In this document: positions 1-9,504 of the stretch, piece after piece | How positions within the stretch are numbered: position 1 is the first letter of the stretch | Layout of the letters: each line of letters starts with the position of its first letter | Assembly: GCA_943789365.1 (NCBI GenBank) | Contig: CALSTV010000001.1 | Location: forward strand, 434,001 to 498,000 | Origin: an uncultured Flavobacteriaceae bacterium | GTDB taxonomy: Bacteria > Bacteroidota > Bacteroidia > Flavobacteriales > Flavobacteriaceae | Length of the DNA: 64,000 nucleotides | Direction: 5' to 3' | Program-made: the position numbers and the translations under genes | The notes under the pieces: generated by a model | Databases searched by the model: none | What the model saw: the letters and a program-made list of their open reading frames with translations, nothing else | What the model was told of the DNA's origin: nothing

Positions 1-810
1 TACTTGTTTTCTAGGCAAATCTACTTGTCCAGGATCCCCCGTAACAATAAACTTCGCCCGCTTCCCCATTCTAGTTAAAAACATTTTCATTTGCCCAGCG
101 GTGGTATTCTGTGCTTCATCCAATATCACAAAAGCATTATCAAGCGTACGTCCTCTCATAAAGGCTAAAGGTGCAATTTGAATCACCCCTTTTTCAATAT
201 ATGCATTGAGTTTCTCAAACGGAATCATATCTCTTAAGGCGTCGTATAAAGGTTGCATATAAGGATCTAATTTCTCTTTTAAATCTCCTGGTAAAAAACC
301 TAAGTTCTCACCTGATTCAACTGCAGGTCGTGTTAAAATAATACGTTTCACCTCTTTATCTTTCAATGCTTTTACAGCCAAAGCAACTGCCGTATAGGTT
401 TTTCCAGTACCTGCCGGACCTATAGCAAATAACATATCATTGGATTCCATTTTAGAAACCATCTTGCGCTGATTTTCGGTTTGCGCTTTTATCAATTTAC
501 CTGCAACACCATGTACCAAAACACCTTCTGCAGTTTTAGAATTCTTTTCCGACTTCCCTGAAGCCGTTAACAATTGCTCTATGGCATTTTCGTCTAAAGA
601 ATTGTATTTATCAAAGTACTTGATAAGCATCTCCATACGCTTTTCAAACTCATCTAGAATTACAGGTTCTCCAAAAGCTTTAATTTCAGAACCTCTAGCC
701 ACAATTTTTAACTTAGGAAAAAATGCTTTGATATGTTTTATGGTACTGTTTTGCGTTCCAAAAAACTCTTTTGGATTGATTTCGTTAAGACTGATACTGC
801 GTTCGTTCAA
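1..810 (-). CDS. PhoH family P-loop ATPase, 3' end outside window
   Basis: PhoH-like proteins are cytoplasmic ATPases with a helicase-like core, often linked to RNA metabolism and stress. The reverse strand reads from a TTG at 808-810 ([20 protein letters not shown]) without a stop to the window edge. Visible features are a Walker A motif (GPAGTGKT, about residues 130-137), a segment [19 protein letters not shown] typical of PhoH, and a Walker B-like VILDEAQN followed by [11 protein letters not shown]. These leave little doubt about the family. The start is a TTG because no in-frame ATG lies upstream of the conserved N-terminus. It is divergent from the SAM hydrolase gene that begins at 941. 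Only the C-terminal part is missing. The cellular substrate cannot be read from the sequence. Confidence 0.93.
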   Translation of the reverse strand, partial: MNERSISLNEINPKEFFGTQNSTIKHIKAFFPKLKIVARGSEIKAFGEPVILDEFEKRMEMLIKYFDKYNSLDENAIEQLLTASGKSEKNSKTAEGVLVHGVAGKLIKAQTENQRKMVSKMESNDMLFAIGPAGTGKTYTAVALAVKALKDKEVKRIILTRPAVESGENLGFLPGDLKEKLDPYMQPLYDALRDMIPFEKLNAYIEKGVIQIAPLAFMRGRTLDNAFVILDEAQNTTAGQMKMFLTRMGKRAKFIVTGDPGQVDLPRKQV

Positions 811-874
811 ATGCCTGTAATTTAGTGTTTATAAATCCTTTATTTTTCATGAATAAAAATACTATTATTTCCTA

Positions 875-892
875 TATATTTGTATAAATTTG
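875..892 (+). promoter_or_regulatory. Bacteroidota -7 promoter boxes upstream of the SAM hydrolase gene
   Basis: Two overlapping matches to TAnnTTTG occur at 875-882 (TATATTTG) and 885-892 (TAAATTTG), about 50-65 nt before the ATG at 941. This fits the sigma-ABfr-type promoter of Bacteroidota. No clear -33 TTG was assigned. Confidence 0.45.
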
Positions 893-940
893 TCTAAGAT
901 TTTTTAAGCTAGTAAAAACCTATAAGCGAGAAAACCAACC

Positions 941-1771
941 ATGCCATTAATTACTTTAACGACAGATTTTGGAACGAAAGATCACTTTGTTGGTGCAGTT
1001 AAAGGGGCAATCTATTCGTCTATTCCAGAAGTTCAAGTTGTCGACATCTCGCATGAAATTGCTCCGTTCAACATAACTGAAACCGCTTATATCCTAAAAA
1101 ACGCCTATAAAAACTTTCCCGAAGGCACCATACATATTGTTGGGGTAGATTCTGAACTGAACGAGGACAACAAACATATAGCAATCTTACTCAATGGCCA
1201 TTTTTTTGTATGTCCAGACAACGGCCTTATTTCAATGATTGCATCAGAAATAAATCCGACTAAAATAGTAGAAATCAATATACATGACCGCATCGCCTCT
1301 AGTTTTTCTGTACTCGATGTCTTTGTACAGGTTGCCGCACATATTGCTCGTGGTGGTACACTTGAAGTCATTGGAAAGCCGTTGGATAGCTACAAACAGT
1401 TGTACGAAATACAACCACAAGTAAACACCGATCAAAACAAAATACTTGGAAATGTTATTTATATTGACAATTACGGAAATGTCATTAGTAACATTACAGA
1501 AAAATTATTTAAAGAAGTTGGAAAAGGGAGAGAATACACCTTACATGCAAGTCGATATGCCTTTAAAGAAATCAATTATAAATACAGCGACATTGTAGAC
1601 TTTAGTTTAGAACCCATACTTCGACAAAGCGACGGAAACAAATTGGCCATATTCAATTCAGCAGGGTATATTGAAATTGCCATATACAAAAGTAATCTGA
1701 CAACTGTTGGAGGCGCATCGAGTTTATTAGGTTTAGACTATAGAGATGTCATCAGTATTGAATTTCATTGA
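941..1771 (+). CDS. SAM hydrolase / SAM-dependent halogenase family protein (DUF62)
   Basis: The 276-residue product has the family's N-terminal signature LTTDFGTKDHFVGAVKG (residues 5-21) and the middle segment FVCPDNGLISMI. The family splits S-adenosylmethionine with water to adenosine and methionine; a few members use chloride or fluoride as nucleophile. The length is normal for the hydroxide-using branch. It is cytoplasmic with no signal peptide. The next gene, the gldFG fusion, starts 65 nt downstream on the same strand, so the two may be co-transcribed. Choosing hydrolase over halogenase is an inference from abundance in flavobacteria, not from a diagnostic residue. Confidence 0.88.
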   Translation: MPLITLTTDFGTKDHFVGAVKGAIYSSIPEVQVVDISHEIAPFNITETAYILKNAYKNFPEGTIHIVGVDSELNEDNKHIAILLNGHFFVCPDNGLISMIASEINPTKIVEINIHDRIASSFSVLDVFVQVAAHIARGGTLEVIGKPLDSYKQLYEIQPQVNTDQNKILGNVIYIDNYGNVISNITEKLFKEVGKGREYTLHASRYAFKEINYKYSDIVDFSLEPILRQSDGNKLAIFNSAGYIEIAIYKSNLTTVGGASSLLGLDYRDVISIEFH

Positions 1772-1836
1772 CAACTCATTCCTGTATCGCAATTAAAAAA
1801 AGGTACATCACATTAAAAACGTAAACAATTAGCAGC

Positions 1837-4194
1837 ATGATTGCCATACTCAAAAAAGAAATTCGTCAATTTTTCGGAACCTTATCTGGTTACCTTATTG
1901 TGGCTTGTTTTTTAACTTTGAATGGTTTGTGGCTATGGGTACTCGATAGCGAAGCCAATATTTTGAATAGTGGATTTGCAGATCTCACGCTTTTTTTTAC
2001 AAGCACAGCCTATCTGTTTATATTTTTAATCCCTGCATTTACCATGCGGAGTTTTTCTGAAGAGTTTAAGTCGGGAACGATAGAAATCTTACAAACCAAA
2101 CCCATTTCGCGTATACAACTCATTGCAGGGAAGTTCTTAGCCAACTTACTGCTCATTTGCATCGCTTTACTTCCAACCAGCATATATGTTTATTGCATTT
2201 ATGAATTGGCTATACCGGTAGGAAATATTGACTTTGGCAGCCTAATAGGTTCTTATATCGGTATGTTATTTGTGGCCAGCACGTTGATTGCTATTGGTAT
2301 ATGGGTTTCTTCATACACAAAGAATCAGTTGTATGCCGTTTTGGGAGCTACCGCACTCTGTTATTTGTTCTATGAGGGCATTGGGTTTTTACCAGAAAAT
2401 CTACAATGGTTAGACGCCTTGGACATGTACAGTCATTATAAAAGTATGGCAAGAGGTGTTATTGATACTAGAAATCTTTGGTATTTCATCGCTTTCTGTG
2501 CACTGTTTTTAAGTTTGACTTTCTGGAACCTCTCGCTTCACAAAAACAAGAAAAAACTCAGCTATGTTCTTGTTATGCTCACGGTATGCAGTGTGCTCAA
2601 CACTAATTTCTATACACGTATTGATCTTACGGCCGACCAAAGATACACCTTATCAGACGCCACTGTTTCCATTGTAAAATCATTAGACGAAGTGGCGGTA
2701 ATTCGCGTCTATCTCGAAGGCGATTTCCCATCAGAATTTAAAAGACTTCAGCTAGAGGCAAAACAACTGTTAGAAGAGTTAAAAACAGAAAACAAAAAGC
2801 TAAAAGTCCTATTTACCGATCCGAAAGGACAAATGGAAACGCTTGTAACAAAAGGTTTATCCCCTAGCCGACTCACTATAGAGGAAAATGGAGTTGTATC
2901 AGAATCCATTATACTTCCATGGGCTACAATTTCGTACAAAAACAGAACGACACATGTCTCTTTATTAAAAGACGGTGCACCCAATGAACCACAGACCCAG
3001 CAACTAGAAAATTCTATTCAAAATTTAGAATATGCTTTTGCAAATGGACTGAACAACGTGCGTTCTAAAAAAGAAAAAAGCATTGCAATTCTTCAAGGAA
3101 ATGGTGAACTTGAAGATATTTATTTATATGATTTTTTAAAAACAATTGGAACCAACTACCACCTGGCGAAATTTACATTGGACTCGGTAACAACAAACCC
3201 ACAAAAAACCTCGACACAATTAAACAATTATGACTTAATCATTGTCGCAAAACCAACTGAAGCTTTTACAGAAAAAGAAAAATATGCGTTAGACCAATAC
3301 ACCTTACAAGGAGGAAATAGCATTTGGATGCTCGATTATATCCATGCTGAAATGGATAGTCTCTACACTACTGGTAAAACATTGGCCTATCCTAGAGACC
3401 TCAATTTAGATGATTTCTTTTTTCGCTATGGAGCACGTTTCAACACCAACCTCATCAAGGATTTATACGCTTCAAAAATTTCATTAGCTACCGGAAACAC
3501 TGGCAACAAAACAAACTATCAAAAGTTTTTATGGTACTACCACCCTTTGGTGACTCCTGAAAAAAACCATCCAATTGTTCGGAATATAAGTCCTGTCAAT
3601 TTTCAGTTTACTTCGAGTATTGACACTTTAGAAAACAACATTCAAAAAACGGTCCTCTTAAAAAGTTCTGTACTTTCCAAAGCCGTGAAAACACCTTCGA
3701 TTGTCGCGCTAAAAACAGTAGCTGAAAAACCAAGTCCTCAAAACTACAATCAAGGAAATCATACTTTGGGACTTTTATTAGAAGGTAAGTTCACCTCTGC
3801 TTACAAAGACCGACAAAAACCTTTTGTCATCAAAAATGCTAAGGAAATTGGTTTGCCAGCTAAAATGATACTTATAGGAGATGGAGACATTGCCAGAAAT
3901 CAAATTCACAATGGGAAACCATTAGCCTTAGGAACTGATAAATGGACGCAAGCGTTTTATGGCAATAAAGAATTTTTAACCAATGCCGTTTCTTATATAC
4001 TCGACACAACAGGATTGATACATATCAGATCGAAAAGCATTGCCTTAAAACTATTGAACAAGCAGAAGAGTGCACAAGACAAAAATTACTGGCAATTCGT
4101 AACAATTGGAGGCCCCCTACTCCTGCTTTCATTCGCTGCCATTATTGTGTTAACTTACAGAAAAAGAAAATACGGAACTCGAAAGGAAGCCTAA
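1837..4194 (+). CDS. gldFG: GldF-GldG fusion, gliding motility ABC transporter membrane components
   Basis: Residues 1-240 match GldF, an ABC-2 type permease: it starts with MIAILKKEIRQFFGTLSGYL, contains SEEFKSGTIEILQTKPIS and has about six hydrophobic segments. From residue about 245 the chain continues without a stop into GldG: a membrane anchor, then FYTRIDLTADQRYTLSDATV and YLEGDFPSEFKRLQLEAKQL, then a long extracytoplasmic ABC-associated domain and a C-terminal transmembrane helix followed by a basic tail (residues about 755-785). In Flavobacterium johnsoniae GldF and GldG are separate proteins that act with the ATPase GldA. Here they form one 785-residue chain. No gldA is present in the window. 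I infer the fused protein keeps the permease role; whether this strain glides cannot be told. Confidence 0.88.
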   Translation: MIAILKKEIRQFFGTLSGYLIVACFLTLNGLWLWVLDSEANILNSGFADLTLFFTSTAYLFIFLIPAFTMRSFSEEFKSGTIEILQTKPISRIQLIAGKFLANLLLICIALLPTSIYVYCIYELAIPVGNIDFGSLIGSYIGMLFVASTLIAIGIWVSSYTKNQLYAVLGATALCYLFYEGIGFLPENLQWLDALDMYSHYKSMARGVIDTRNLWYFIAFCALFLSLTFWNLSLHKNKKKLSYVLVMLTVCSVLNTNFYTRIDLTADQRYTLSDATVSIVKSLDEVAVIRVYLEGDFPSEFKRLQLEAKQLLEELKTENKKLKVLFTDPKGQMETLVTKGLSPSRLTIEENGVVSESIILPWATISYKNRTTHVSLLKDGAPNEPQTQQLENSIQNLEYAFANGLNNVRSKKEKSIAILQGNGELEDIYLYDFLKTIGTNYHLAKFTLDSVTTNPQKTSTQLNNYDLIIVAKPTEAFTEKEKYALDQYTLQGGNSIWMLDYIHAEMDSLYTTGKTLAYPRDLNLDDFFFRYGARFNTNLIKDLYASKISLATGNTGNKTNYQKFLWYYHPLVTPEKNHPIVRNISPVNFQFTSSIDTLENNIQKTVLLKSSVLSKAVKTPSIVALKTVAEKPSPQNYNQGNHTLGLLLEGKFTSAYKDRQKPFVIKNAKEIGLPAKMILIGDGDIARNQIHNGKPLALGTDKWTQAFYGNKEFLTNAVSYILDTTGLIHIRSKSIALKLLNKQKSAQDKNYWQFVTIGGPLLLLSFAAIIVLTYRKRKYGTRKEA

Positions 4195-4201
4195 AAACTA
4201 C

Positions 4202-4241
4202 TTACAATACAAAATGTACTGCAATTGTCTATGTATTGTAA
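4202..4241. other. Stem-loop downstream of gldFG
   Basis: Ten-base perfect arms TTACAATACA (4202-4211) and TGTATTGTAA (4232-4241) flank a 20-nt loop, starting 8 nt after the gldFG stop. No T-tract follows, so it is a weak terminator candidate or a transcript-end stabiliser. The rest of the 333-nt gap up to pflB holds no gene that I can see. Confidence 0.45.
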
Positions 4242-4473
4242 AAACTACTACTACTTTACCCCCAATGTTTTGGTATTTGACCTGATTTTGTATGTGTTTT
4301 AAAATTATTTTTCCAAATCTCATTTTTACCATATGTTCATAAAACCACAAAAAACTCAAAAAAATAGTTAAGAAACCTAATCTTCATTTTCATTCGTTTC
4401 ATCCCTAATCAATTTCCGTTTAAAAGTCCGCAAACAAAAAAGACAAATTTATCTTTTTAATAAAAGACTATAT

Positions 4474-4509
4474 GGTATTTTATACCGATTATTCCCTACA
4501 TTTGTAGGG
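4474..4509 (+). promoter_or_regulatory. pflB promoter with inverted repeat over the -7 box
   Basis: TACATTTG at 4497-4504 matches TAnnTTTG and lies 24 nt before the pflB ATG. It is embedded in the inverted repeat CCCTAC-ATTT-GTAGGG (4494-4509). A second short inverted repeat, GGTAT-TTT-ATACC (4474-4486), lies about 8 nt upstream. Symmetry over the promoter is what a dimeric regulator's site would look like, but it does not resemble the TTGAT-N4-ATCAA box of FNR-type proteins. Confidence 0.5.
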
Positions 4510-4527
4510 TAATTAAACGAAAAAAAT

Positions 4528-6753
4528 ATGAAAGTAGCAGCCTTTAAAAATGGAATTTGGAACGACACTATTAATGTACGTGATTTTGTACAGAAAAACA
4601 TCTCACCCTATCACGGAACCCATGAGTTCTTACGAGGGCCGAGTTCTAAAACAGAAAAATTATGGGAAATCTGCAAGCAAGCAACACAGGAAGAAAGAGA
4701 AAACAACGGTGTACGCGCTGTAGACATTGACACGATTTCTGGCGTAAGTGCTTTTAAAGCTGGCTATATTGATAAGGAAAATGAAGTAATTGTAGGTTTG
4801 CAAACCGATGTGCTTTTAAAAAGAGCCATGAAACCTTTTGGCGGATATAAAGTAGTTCAAAAAGCATTGGGAGAACACGGGTTGGCGCCAAGCAACACCA
4901 TTTCAGACCTATTCGAAAAATATGTAAAGACACATAACGATGGTGTTTTCGACGCATATACTACTGAAATAAAAAAATTCAGATCCCTTGGATTTCTTAC
5001 CGGACTTCCAGACAATTATGCCCGTGGACGCGTCATTGGTGATTATCGTAGACTCGCCTTGTATGGTATCGATACACTCATTGATGTTAAAAAGACCGAC
5101 CTAGAAGCTATAGAGGGTCCAATGACTGATAAAGTAATTCGTTTACGTGAAGAAGTAGCAGAACAAATCAAGTCCCTTAAGGAGATGCTTCAAATGGGTA
5201 CCTATTACGGTCTTGATTTATCTCGCCCAGCTCAAAACGCACAAGAAGCTGTTCAGTGGACCTATATGGCGTATTTAGCTGCGGTAAAAGAACAAGACGG
5301 TGCTGCCATGTCCTTAGGAAATGTTTCTTCCTTCCTAGATATCTTTATCGAAAAAGATTTAGAAGCAGGGCTCATTACGGAAGCAGAAGCACAAGAATAC
5401 ATCGATCAATTTGTTATGAAATTACGTATGGTTAGACATTTGAGAATGGCGGCTTATGACGATATTTTTGCAGGTGACCCTACTTGGGTAACCGAAGCTA
5501 TTGGAGGGATGTTCTCTGATGGACGCACCAAAGTGACCAAGTCTTCTTTTAGATTCTTACATACGTTGTACAATTTAGGCCCCTCACCAGAACCAAATTT
5601 AACCGTACTTTGGTCTGAAAGACTACCCCAAAATTTTAAGGATTTCTGTGCCAAAGTTTCTATAGACACTTCTTCTATTCAGTTTGAAAATGACGAATTG
5701 ATGCGTACCAGTCGTGGGTCTGATGATTACGGAATTGCTTGTTGTGTTTCTTTCCAAGATCTCGGAAAACACATTCAGTTCTTTGGAGCACGTACCAATT
5801 TAGCCAAAACGCTTTTGTTAGCCATTAACGGAGGTCGTTGTGAAAACACCGGCAAATTAATGGTGGAAGGTATTCCTGAATATACGCAGGACATATTGGA
5901 CATCGACACAGTGATGACCAACTTTAGAATTGCCATGAAAGAAGTGGCAAGAGTGTATAATGACTCCATGAACATCATACACTATATGCATGACAAGTAC
6001 TATTATGAAAAAGCACAAATGGCTTTGATTGATACGAATCCAAAAGTAAATATTGCCTATGGTATTGCAGGTTTATCGATCGTTGCCGATTCATTGTCTG
6101 CCATTAAACACGCTAAGGTTACTCCTATTAGAAATGAAGAAGGGTTGACTGTAGACTTTAAAATTGAAGGTGAATTCCCTGCCTATGGAAATGATGATGA
6201 CCGCGTAGATAGTTTAGCGGCAAATGCAGTGGCCGACTTTAATGATGAGCTAAAGAAACTAGCCGTTTATAAAGATGCAGAGCCTACTATGTCTGTGTTG
6301 ACCATAACATCCAATGTGGTATATGGAAAGAAAACAGGTGCTACCCCAGACGGAAGAAAGAAAGGCGTTCCTTTTGCTCCGGGAGCTAATCCTATGCACG
6401 GTAGAGATACACATGGTGCTATCGCTTCGTTAAATTCTGTTGCGAAGATAAATTATTTAGATTCATTGGATGGAATTTCGAATACCTTCTCTATTGTACC
6501 TAAATCATTAGGCGCTTCTGATGAGGACAGAATTTCGAACTTAGCAACCACTTTAGATGGTTATTTTGCGAGAGATGCGCAACATTTAAATGTTAATGTA
6601 TTCAACAGAGACACCTTAATAGATGCCATGGAACACCCAGAAAACCACCCTCAATTAACGATACGTGTTTCTGGATATGCTGTAAACTTTATTCGATTGA
6701 CCAAAGAGCAACAGCTAGAAGTAATTACGCGTTCGTTCCACGAGTCGATGTAA
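4528..6753 (+). CDS. pflB: Pyruvate formate-lyase (formate C-acetyltransferase)
   Basis: This glycyl-radical enzyme converts pyruvate and CoA to acetyl-CoA and formate under anoxic conditions. The 741-residue length matches E. coli PflB (760). The catalytic Cys-Cys pair is Cys405-Cys406 in YGIACCVSF, and the radical-carrying glycine is Gly716 in RVSGYAVNF near the C-terminus. A segment [20 protein letters not shown] typical of the PFL-like domain lies near residue 90. The ATG at 4528 follows an A-rich tract and a good -7 box. It is followed by its activase gene and an OFA-family transporter, forming a formate production and export module. The radical form is oxygen-sensitive, so the gene implies life in anoxic or fluctuating oxygen niches. 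Confidence 0.96.
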   Translation: MKVAAFKNGIWNDTINVRDFVQKNISPYHGTHEFLRGPSSKTEKLWEICKQATQEERENNGVRAVDIDTISGVSAFKAGYIDKENEVIVGLQTDVLLKRAMKPFGGYKVVQKALGEHGLAPSNTISDLFEKYVKTHNDGVFDAYTTEIKKFRSLGFLTGLPDNYARGRVIGDYRRLALYGIDTLIDVKKTDLEAIEGPMTDKVIRLREEVAEQIKSLKEMLQMGTYYGLDLSRPAQNAQEAVQWTYMAYLAAVKEQDGAAMSLGNVSSFLDIFIEKDLEAGLITEAEAQEYIDQFVMKLRMVRHLRMAAYDDIFAGDPTWVTEAIGGMFSDGRTKVTKSSFRFLHTLYNLGPSPEPNLTVLWSERLPQNFKDFCAKVSIDTSSIQFENDELMRTSRGSDDYGIACCVSFQDLGKHIQFFGARTNLAKTLLLAINGGRCENTGKLMVEGIPEYTQDILDIDTVMTNFRIAMKEVARVYNDSMNIIHYMHDKYYYEKAQMALIDTNPKVNIAYGIAGLSIVADSLSAIKHAKVTPIRNEEGLTVDFKIEGEFPAYGNDDDRVDSLAANAVADFNDELKKLAVYKDAEPTMSVLTITSNVVYGKKTGATPDGRKKGVPFAPGANPMHGRDTHGAIASLNSVAKINYLDSLDGISNTFSIVPKSLGASDEDRISNLATTLDGYFARDAQHLNVNVFNRDTLIDAMEHPENHPQLTIRVSGYAVNFIRLTKEQQLEVITRSFHESM

Positions 6754-6770
6754 TATAAAAACAAGCATAT

Positions 6771-6805
6771 GGCAAACTCAAAGGGGGTTTTCTTTTGAGT
6801 TTGCC
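6771..6805 (+). terminator. Strong hairpin between pflB and pflA
   Basis: Perfect 12-base arms GGCAAACTCAAA (6771-6782) and TTTGAGTTTGCC (6794-6805) enclose an 11-nt loop, beginning 17 nt after the pflB stop. No U-tract follows, so partial termination or a 3' stabiliser that lowers pflA relative to pflB is more likely than full termination. Confidence 0.55.
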
Positions 6806-6900
6806 TTCACTAAAAGCCTTAGCCTATCAAAACTGCAGAGAACAAATTACATGTACATTCTATAGAATCCTTTGGTACTCATGACGGACCAGGACTCAGA

Positions 6901-7575
6901 ATGGTCATTTTTTTACAGGGTTGTAAATTGAAATGTTTGTATTGCCACAATCCAGATACCATAGCTACTTCTGGAGGTACCGAATACGATATTGAAGCCT
7001 TGGTAAAACGTGCTGTCAATATGAAATCCTATTTTGGGAAGTTTGGGGGTGTAACAGTATCCGGTGGAGAGCCACTATTACAAGCAAAAGCCTTAATTCC
7101 TTTGTTTCAACGCCTTAAAGAAGAAGGCATCCACACCAACATAGACACAAATGGAAGACTGTTGAACCATTTTACTACGGAGTTATTAGACGACTATTCT
7201 GATTTGGTGATGCTCGACATTAAGCATATGACTGAAGCAGGTTTTGAAGCCCTAACGGGAGCAAAAAACAAGGAGACAACGTTTAATTTTGCCAAGCATA
7301 GAGAAGCTTCAGGTAAACCCATGTGGCTTCGTTATGTACTACTCCCTGGAATTACAAACACCCCAGAATTACTACATCAGTTAGGCAACTATTTTAAAGA
7401 TTATAAAACCATTGAAAAGATAGAACTGCAGCCCTACCATAAACTAGGGGTGCATAAATGGAAGGCTTTGGGATGGAAATACGAGCTCGATGAAGTTCAG
7501 GAAAATACGCCTGAAGAAATTGAACAAGCAGTCACTATTTTAAAAGATTATTTTAAAGAAGTCAAAGTAAACTAA
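6901..7575 (+). CDS. pflA: Pyruvate formate-lyase activating enzyme (radical SAM)
   Basis: PflA uses a [4Fe-4S] cluster and SAM to place the glycyl radical on PflB. The cluster motif CKLKCLYC (CxxxCxxC) lies near the N-terminus, followed by TVSGGEPLLQ and a WLRYVLLPGITN segment typical of the family. The ATG at 6901 is the only canonical start, but coding homology clearly extends upstream: the same frame from 6847 reads LHVHSIESFGTHDGPGLR, the conserved PflA N-terminus. The frame stays open back to a TAG at 6820-6822 with no ATG, GTG or TTG; only ATC 6826 and ATA 6862 are near-cognate. The real protein therefore probably starts before 6901, by a non-canonical start or because of a sequence error. 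The MFS gene follows 10 nt after the stop. Confidence 0.9.
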   Translation: MVIFLQGCKLKCLYCHNPDTIATSGGTEYDIEALVKRAVNMKSYFGKFGGVTVSGGEPLLQAKALIPLFQRLKEEGIHTNIDTNGRLLNHFTTELLDDYSDLVMLDIKHMTEAGFEALTGAKNKETTFNFAKHREASGKPMWLRYVLLPGITNTPELLHQLGNYFKDYKTIEKIELQPYHKLGVHKWKALGWKYELDEVQENTPEEIEQAVTILKDYFKEVKVN

Positions 7576-7585
7576 CACTAACACT

Positions 7586-8842
7586 ATGAACACACAAAAA
7601 ACGAAAAACCGTTGGCTCATTGCAGCATCAGCGGTAGGAATCCACATCTCTATCGGATCGGTCTATGCCTATTCGGTCATGACAAACCCCGTAAAAGATG
7701 TCTTTGGGGTAGAAGGAAGCGACATCAAATGGGCTTTTAAAATTGCCATTTTATTATTAGGACTTTCAGCCGCTTTTTTAGGGAAGTGGGTTGAAAAAGT
7801 AGGTCCAAAAGTAAGCGGAACTACATCCGGCATATTTTATGGAATTGGAATTTTGGGTTCCGGTCTGGCAGTACAAATGGAATCCATCATACTTTTCTAT
7901 ATCTGTTATGGAATTATTGGCGGTATTGGTCTTGGACTGGGCTATATTACTCCGGTAAGCACTTTAGTAAAATGGTTTCCAGACCGACGCGGATTGGCAA
8001 CAGGTATGGCGATTATGGGTTTTGGTTTTGCCGCTTTGATTTTCGGCCCTATCATGCAAAGTCTTTTTGATTCGGTGGGGGTTTCAAATGCTTTTTATAT
8101 TCTAGGAATTGTCTATATGATTTTAATTCTTTCGTCTGCTAGTTATATTGAAAGACCTCCGGAAGGGTATCTACCAGAAGGCTATAAACCGGGCGAAGGA
8201 AAAACCATAAAGGCAGACATGGCAAATATCAATGCCGATGCGGCGCTCAAAACACCGCGGTTTTATTATATCTGGTTTATGATGTTTATTAATATCTCCT
8301 GTGGTATTGCTATTATATCTGCCGCCAGCCCGATGATGCAAGAAAAATTAAACTATTCACCTATGGAAGCCGCTGCTATTGTAGGTCTTATTGGGGTATT
8401 CAATGGTTTGGGACGTATTCTATGGTCTACGCTTTCCGATTATCTGGGTAGAGCCAATACCTATATCGTCTTTTTTGCATTTCAAATTGCTGCGTTTTAC
8501 TTCCTACCCAAAATGACAATGGAGCTGAGTTTTTTGTTCGTGTTATTTACAGTGATTACCATGTATGGAGGCGGCTTCTCTACCCTACCCGCCTTTTTAG
8601 GAGATTTGTTCGGCACCAAACAATTGGGCGCTATTCATGGAATGGTATTGGCAGCCTGGGGAATTGCAGGTGTGGTAGGTCCAACAATCTATGACACCGT
8701 AAAAAATACGACTGGCTCTTTAGACACTACCTTAAAAGTGTTTGCAGGTCTGTTTGTACTGGCACTTATTGTTTCAATTCTTATGAAACTAACTATAGAA
8801 AAGGCGTATAAATCAAAAAACCTAAAGCTTAAAACAGCCTAA
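7586..8842 (+). CDS. OFA-family MFS transporter, probable formate/monocarboxylate exporter
   Basis: The 418-residue product has twelve hydrophobic segments and starts with the OFA-type N-terminus NRWLIAASAVGIHISIGSVYAYSV. The MFS loop signature WFPDRRGLATGMAIMGFG is near residue 130. OFA (oxalate/formate antiporter) family members move small carboxylates across the inner membrane. The position 10 nt after pflA suggests it exports formate or a related fermentation acid; that substrate is inferred from context. A good intrinsic terminator follows, so it is the last gene of the pfl transcript. Confidence 0.85.
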   Translation: MNTQKTKNRWLIAASAVGIHISIGSVYAYSVMTNPVKDVFGVEGSDIKWAFKIAILLLGLSAAFLGKWVEKVGPKVSGTTSGIFYGIGILGSGLAVQMESIILFYICYGIIGGIGLGLGYITPVSTLVKWFPDRRGLATGMAIMGFGFAALIFGPIMQSLFDSVGVSNAFYILGIVYMILILSSASYIERPPEGYLPEGYKPGEGKTIKADMANINADAALKTPRFYYIWFMMFINISCGIAIISAASPMMQEKLNYSPMEAAAIVGLIGVFNGLGRILWSTLSDYLGRANTYIVFFAFQIAAFYFLPKMTMELSFLFVLFTVITMYGGGFSTLPAFLGDLFGTKQLGAIHGMVLAAWGIAGVVGPTIYDTVKNTTGSLDTTLKVFAGLFVLALIVSILMKLTIEKAYKSKNLKLKTA

Positions 8843-8864
8843 AACAACTTCAACTAATTCAATT

Positions 8865-9170
8865 TCAAAACAGGCCTTCTTTTATAAAAAAGAAGGCTTG
8901 TTTAGTTTTTATACGCTGTAGGCTTCCCAAAAAAACAGGGTTGTTGTCAAAAGCTACACTTGTCCCTTGTGAAAAATGAGTAACTGGGTCTATTCCGTTA
9001 AATCTACCAATGGCAGGGTCATAGGTTCTGAATTCCATCTCATACAAGTTTAAACCCAAACTTTCTTCCAACTCAACGCCGTTGTATTTGAATTTTTGAG
9101 CAACGGAGTTTCCAAAAGAACTTACGATATTATTGTATCCTTTAAGTTTAAGACCAAAAGGATAATAGCT
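8865..9170 (-). pseudogene. Displaced RHS core fragment lacking a toxin tip
   Basis: The reverse strand from 9170 reads SYYPFGLKLKGYNN, continues through VAQKFKYNGVELEES and ends in the conserved RHS core YDPAIGRFNGIDPV and FDNNPVF. After NNPVF it runs into unrelated sequence that overlaps the terminator of the neighbouring operon. An in-frame TAA lies two codons before SYYPFG, so there is no upstream RHS body. An ATG at 9071 could start only 68 residues. The fragment is a dead copy of the RHS 3' core that has lost its variable C-terminal domain. It is one of three copies of this core in the block, all on the minus strand. Confidence 0.8.
8874..8910 (+). terminator. Intrinsic terminator of the pfl operon
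   Basis: Arms GCCTTCTTTT (8874-8883) and AAAAGAAGGC (8888-8897) with loop ATAA, then TTGTTTAGTTTTT. It lies 31 nt after the transporter stop and overlaps the 3' edge of the RHS fragment on the opposite strand. Confidence 0.85.
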
Positions 9171-9202
9171 ATGTTAAAGAACTCTCTTTTGTAGCAGTAT
9201 TT

Positions 9203-9403
9203 CTAATTCAAATTAGTAATATTTTCTATTTTGTCAATCCTATAATAACTAGCATAACCACTTATATATTCTTCTTGAATAAGAATGTAATTTTCATCAA
9301 ATAATTTTCTTTTTATGACTCCATCTTTTCCAAATAAACTCTTGCCTGAGAGAAGTTGTTCTAAGGCCTTCTTTTCTAATAATTCTTGTTCTTCTTGTTC
9401 CAT
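9203..9403 (-). CDS. Small hypothetical protein, start resembles an IS256-type transposase N-terminus
   Basis: The ORF encodes 66 residues and starts at an ATG. Residues 8-27 (LEKKALEQLLSGKSLFGKDG) look like the N-terminal region that I recall from Bacteroidota IS256-family transposases. After this the sequence diverges (KRKLFDENYILIQEEYISGY). It sits between the dead RHS fragment and the lipoprotein gene of the orphan RHS cassette. It may be a chimaeric remnant of an insertion sequence or a small gene of the RHS cassette. No signal peptide or transmembrane segment is visible. Coding status is uncertain. Confidence 0.4.
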   Translation of the reverse strand: MEQEEQELLEKKALEQLLSGKSLFGKDGVIKRKLFDENYILIQEEYISGYASYYRIDKIENITNLN

Positions 9404-9504
9404 AATTTCTGTTTGAATAAAATTAATACTTTTTTTTATTCAGACAGAGTTCAGTTTACAGTCTCTTTCTTACTCATCTCGTAACAGAAAAAAATCTACT
9501 AATA

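Noticed and set aside
581-820. 79-residue plus-strand ORF
   Set aside because: Lies entirely antisense to the phoH gene, whose frame carries clear family motifs.
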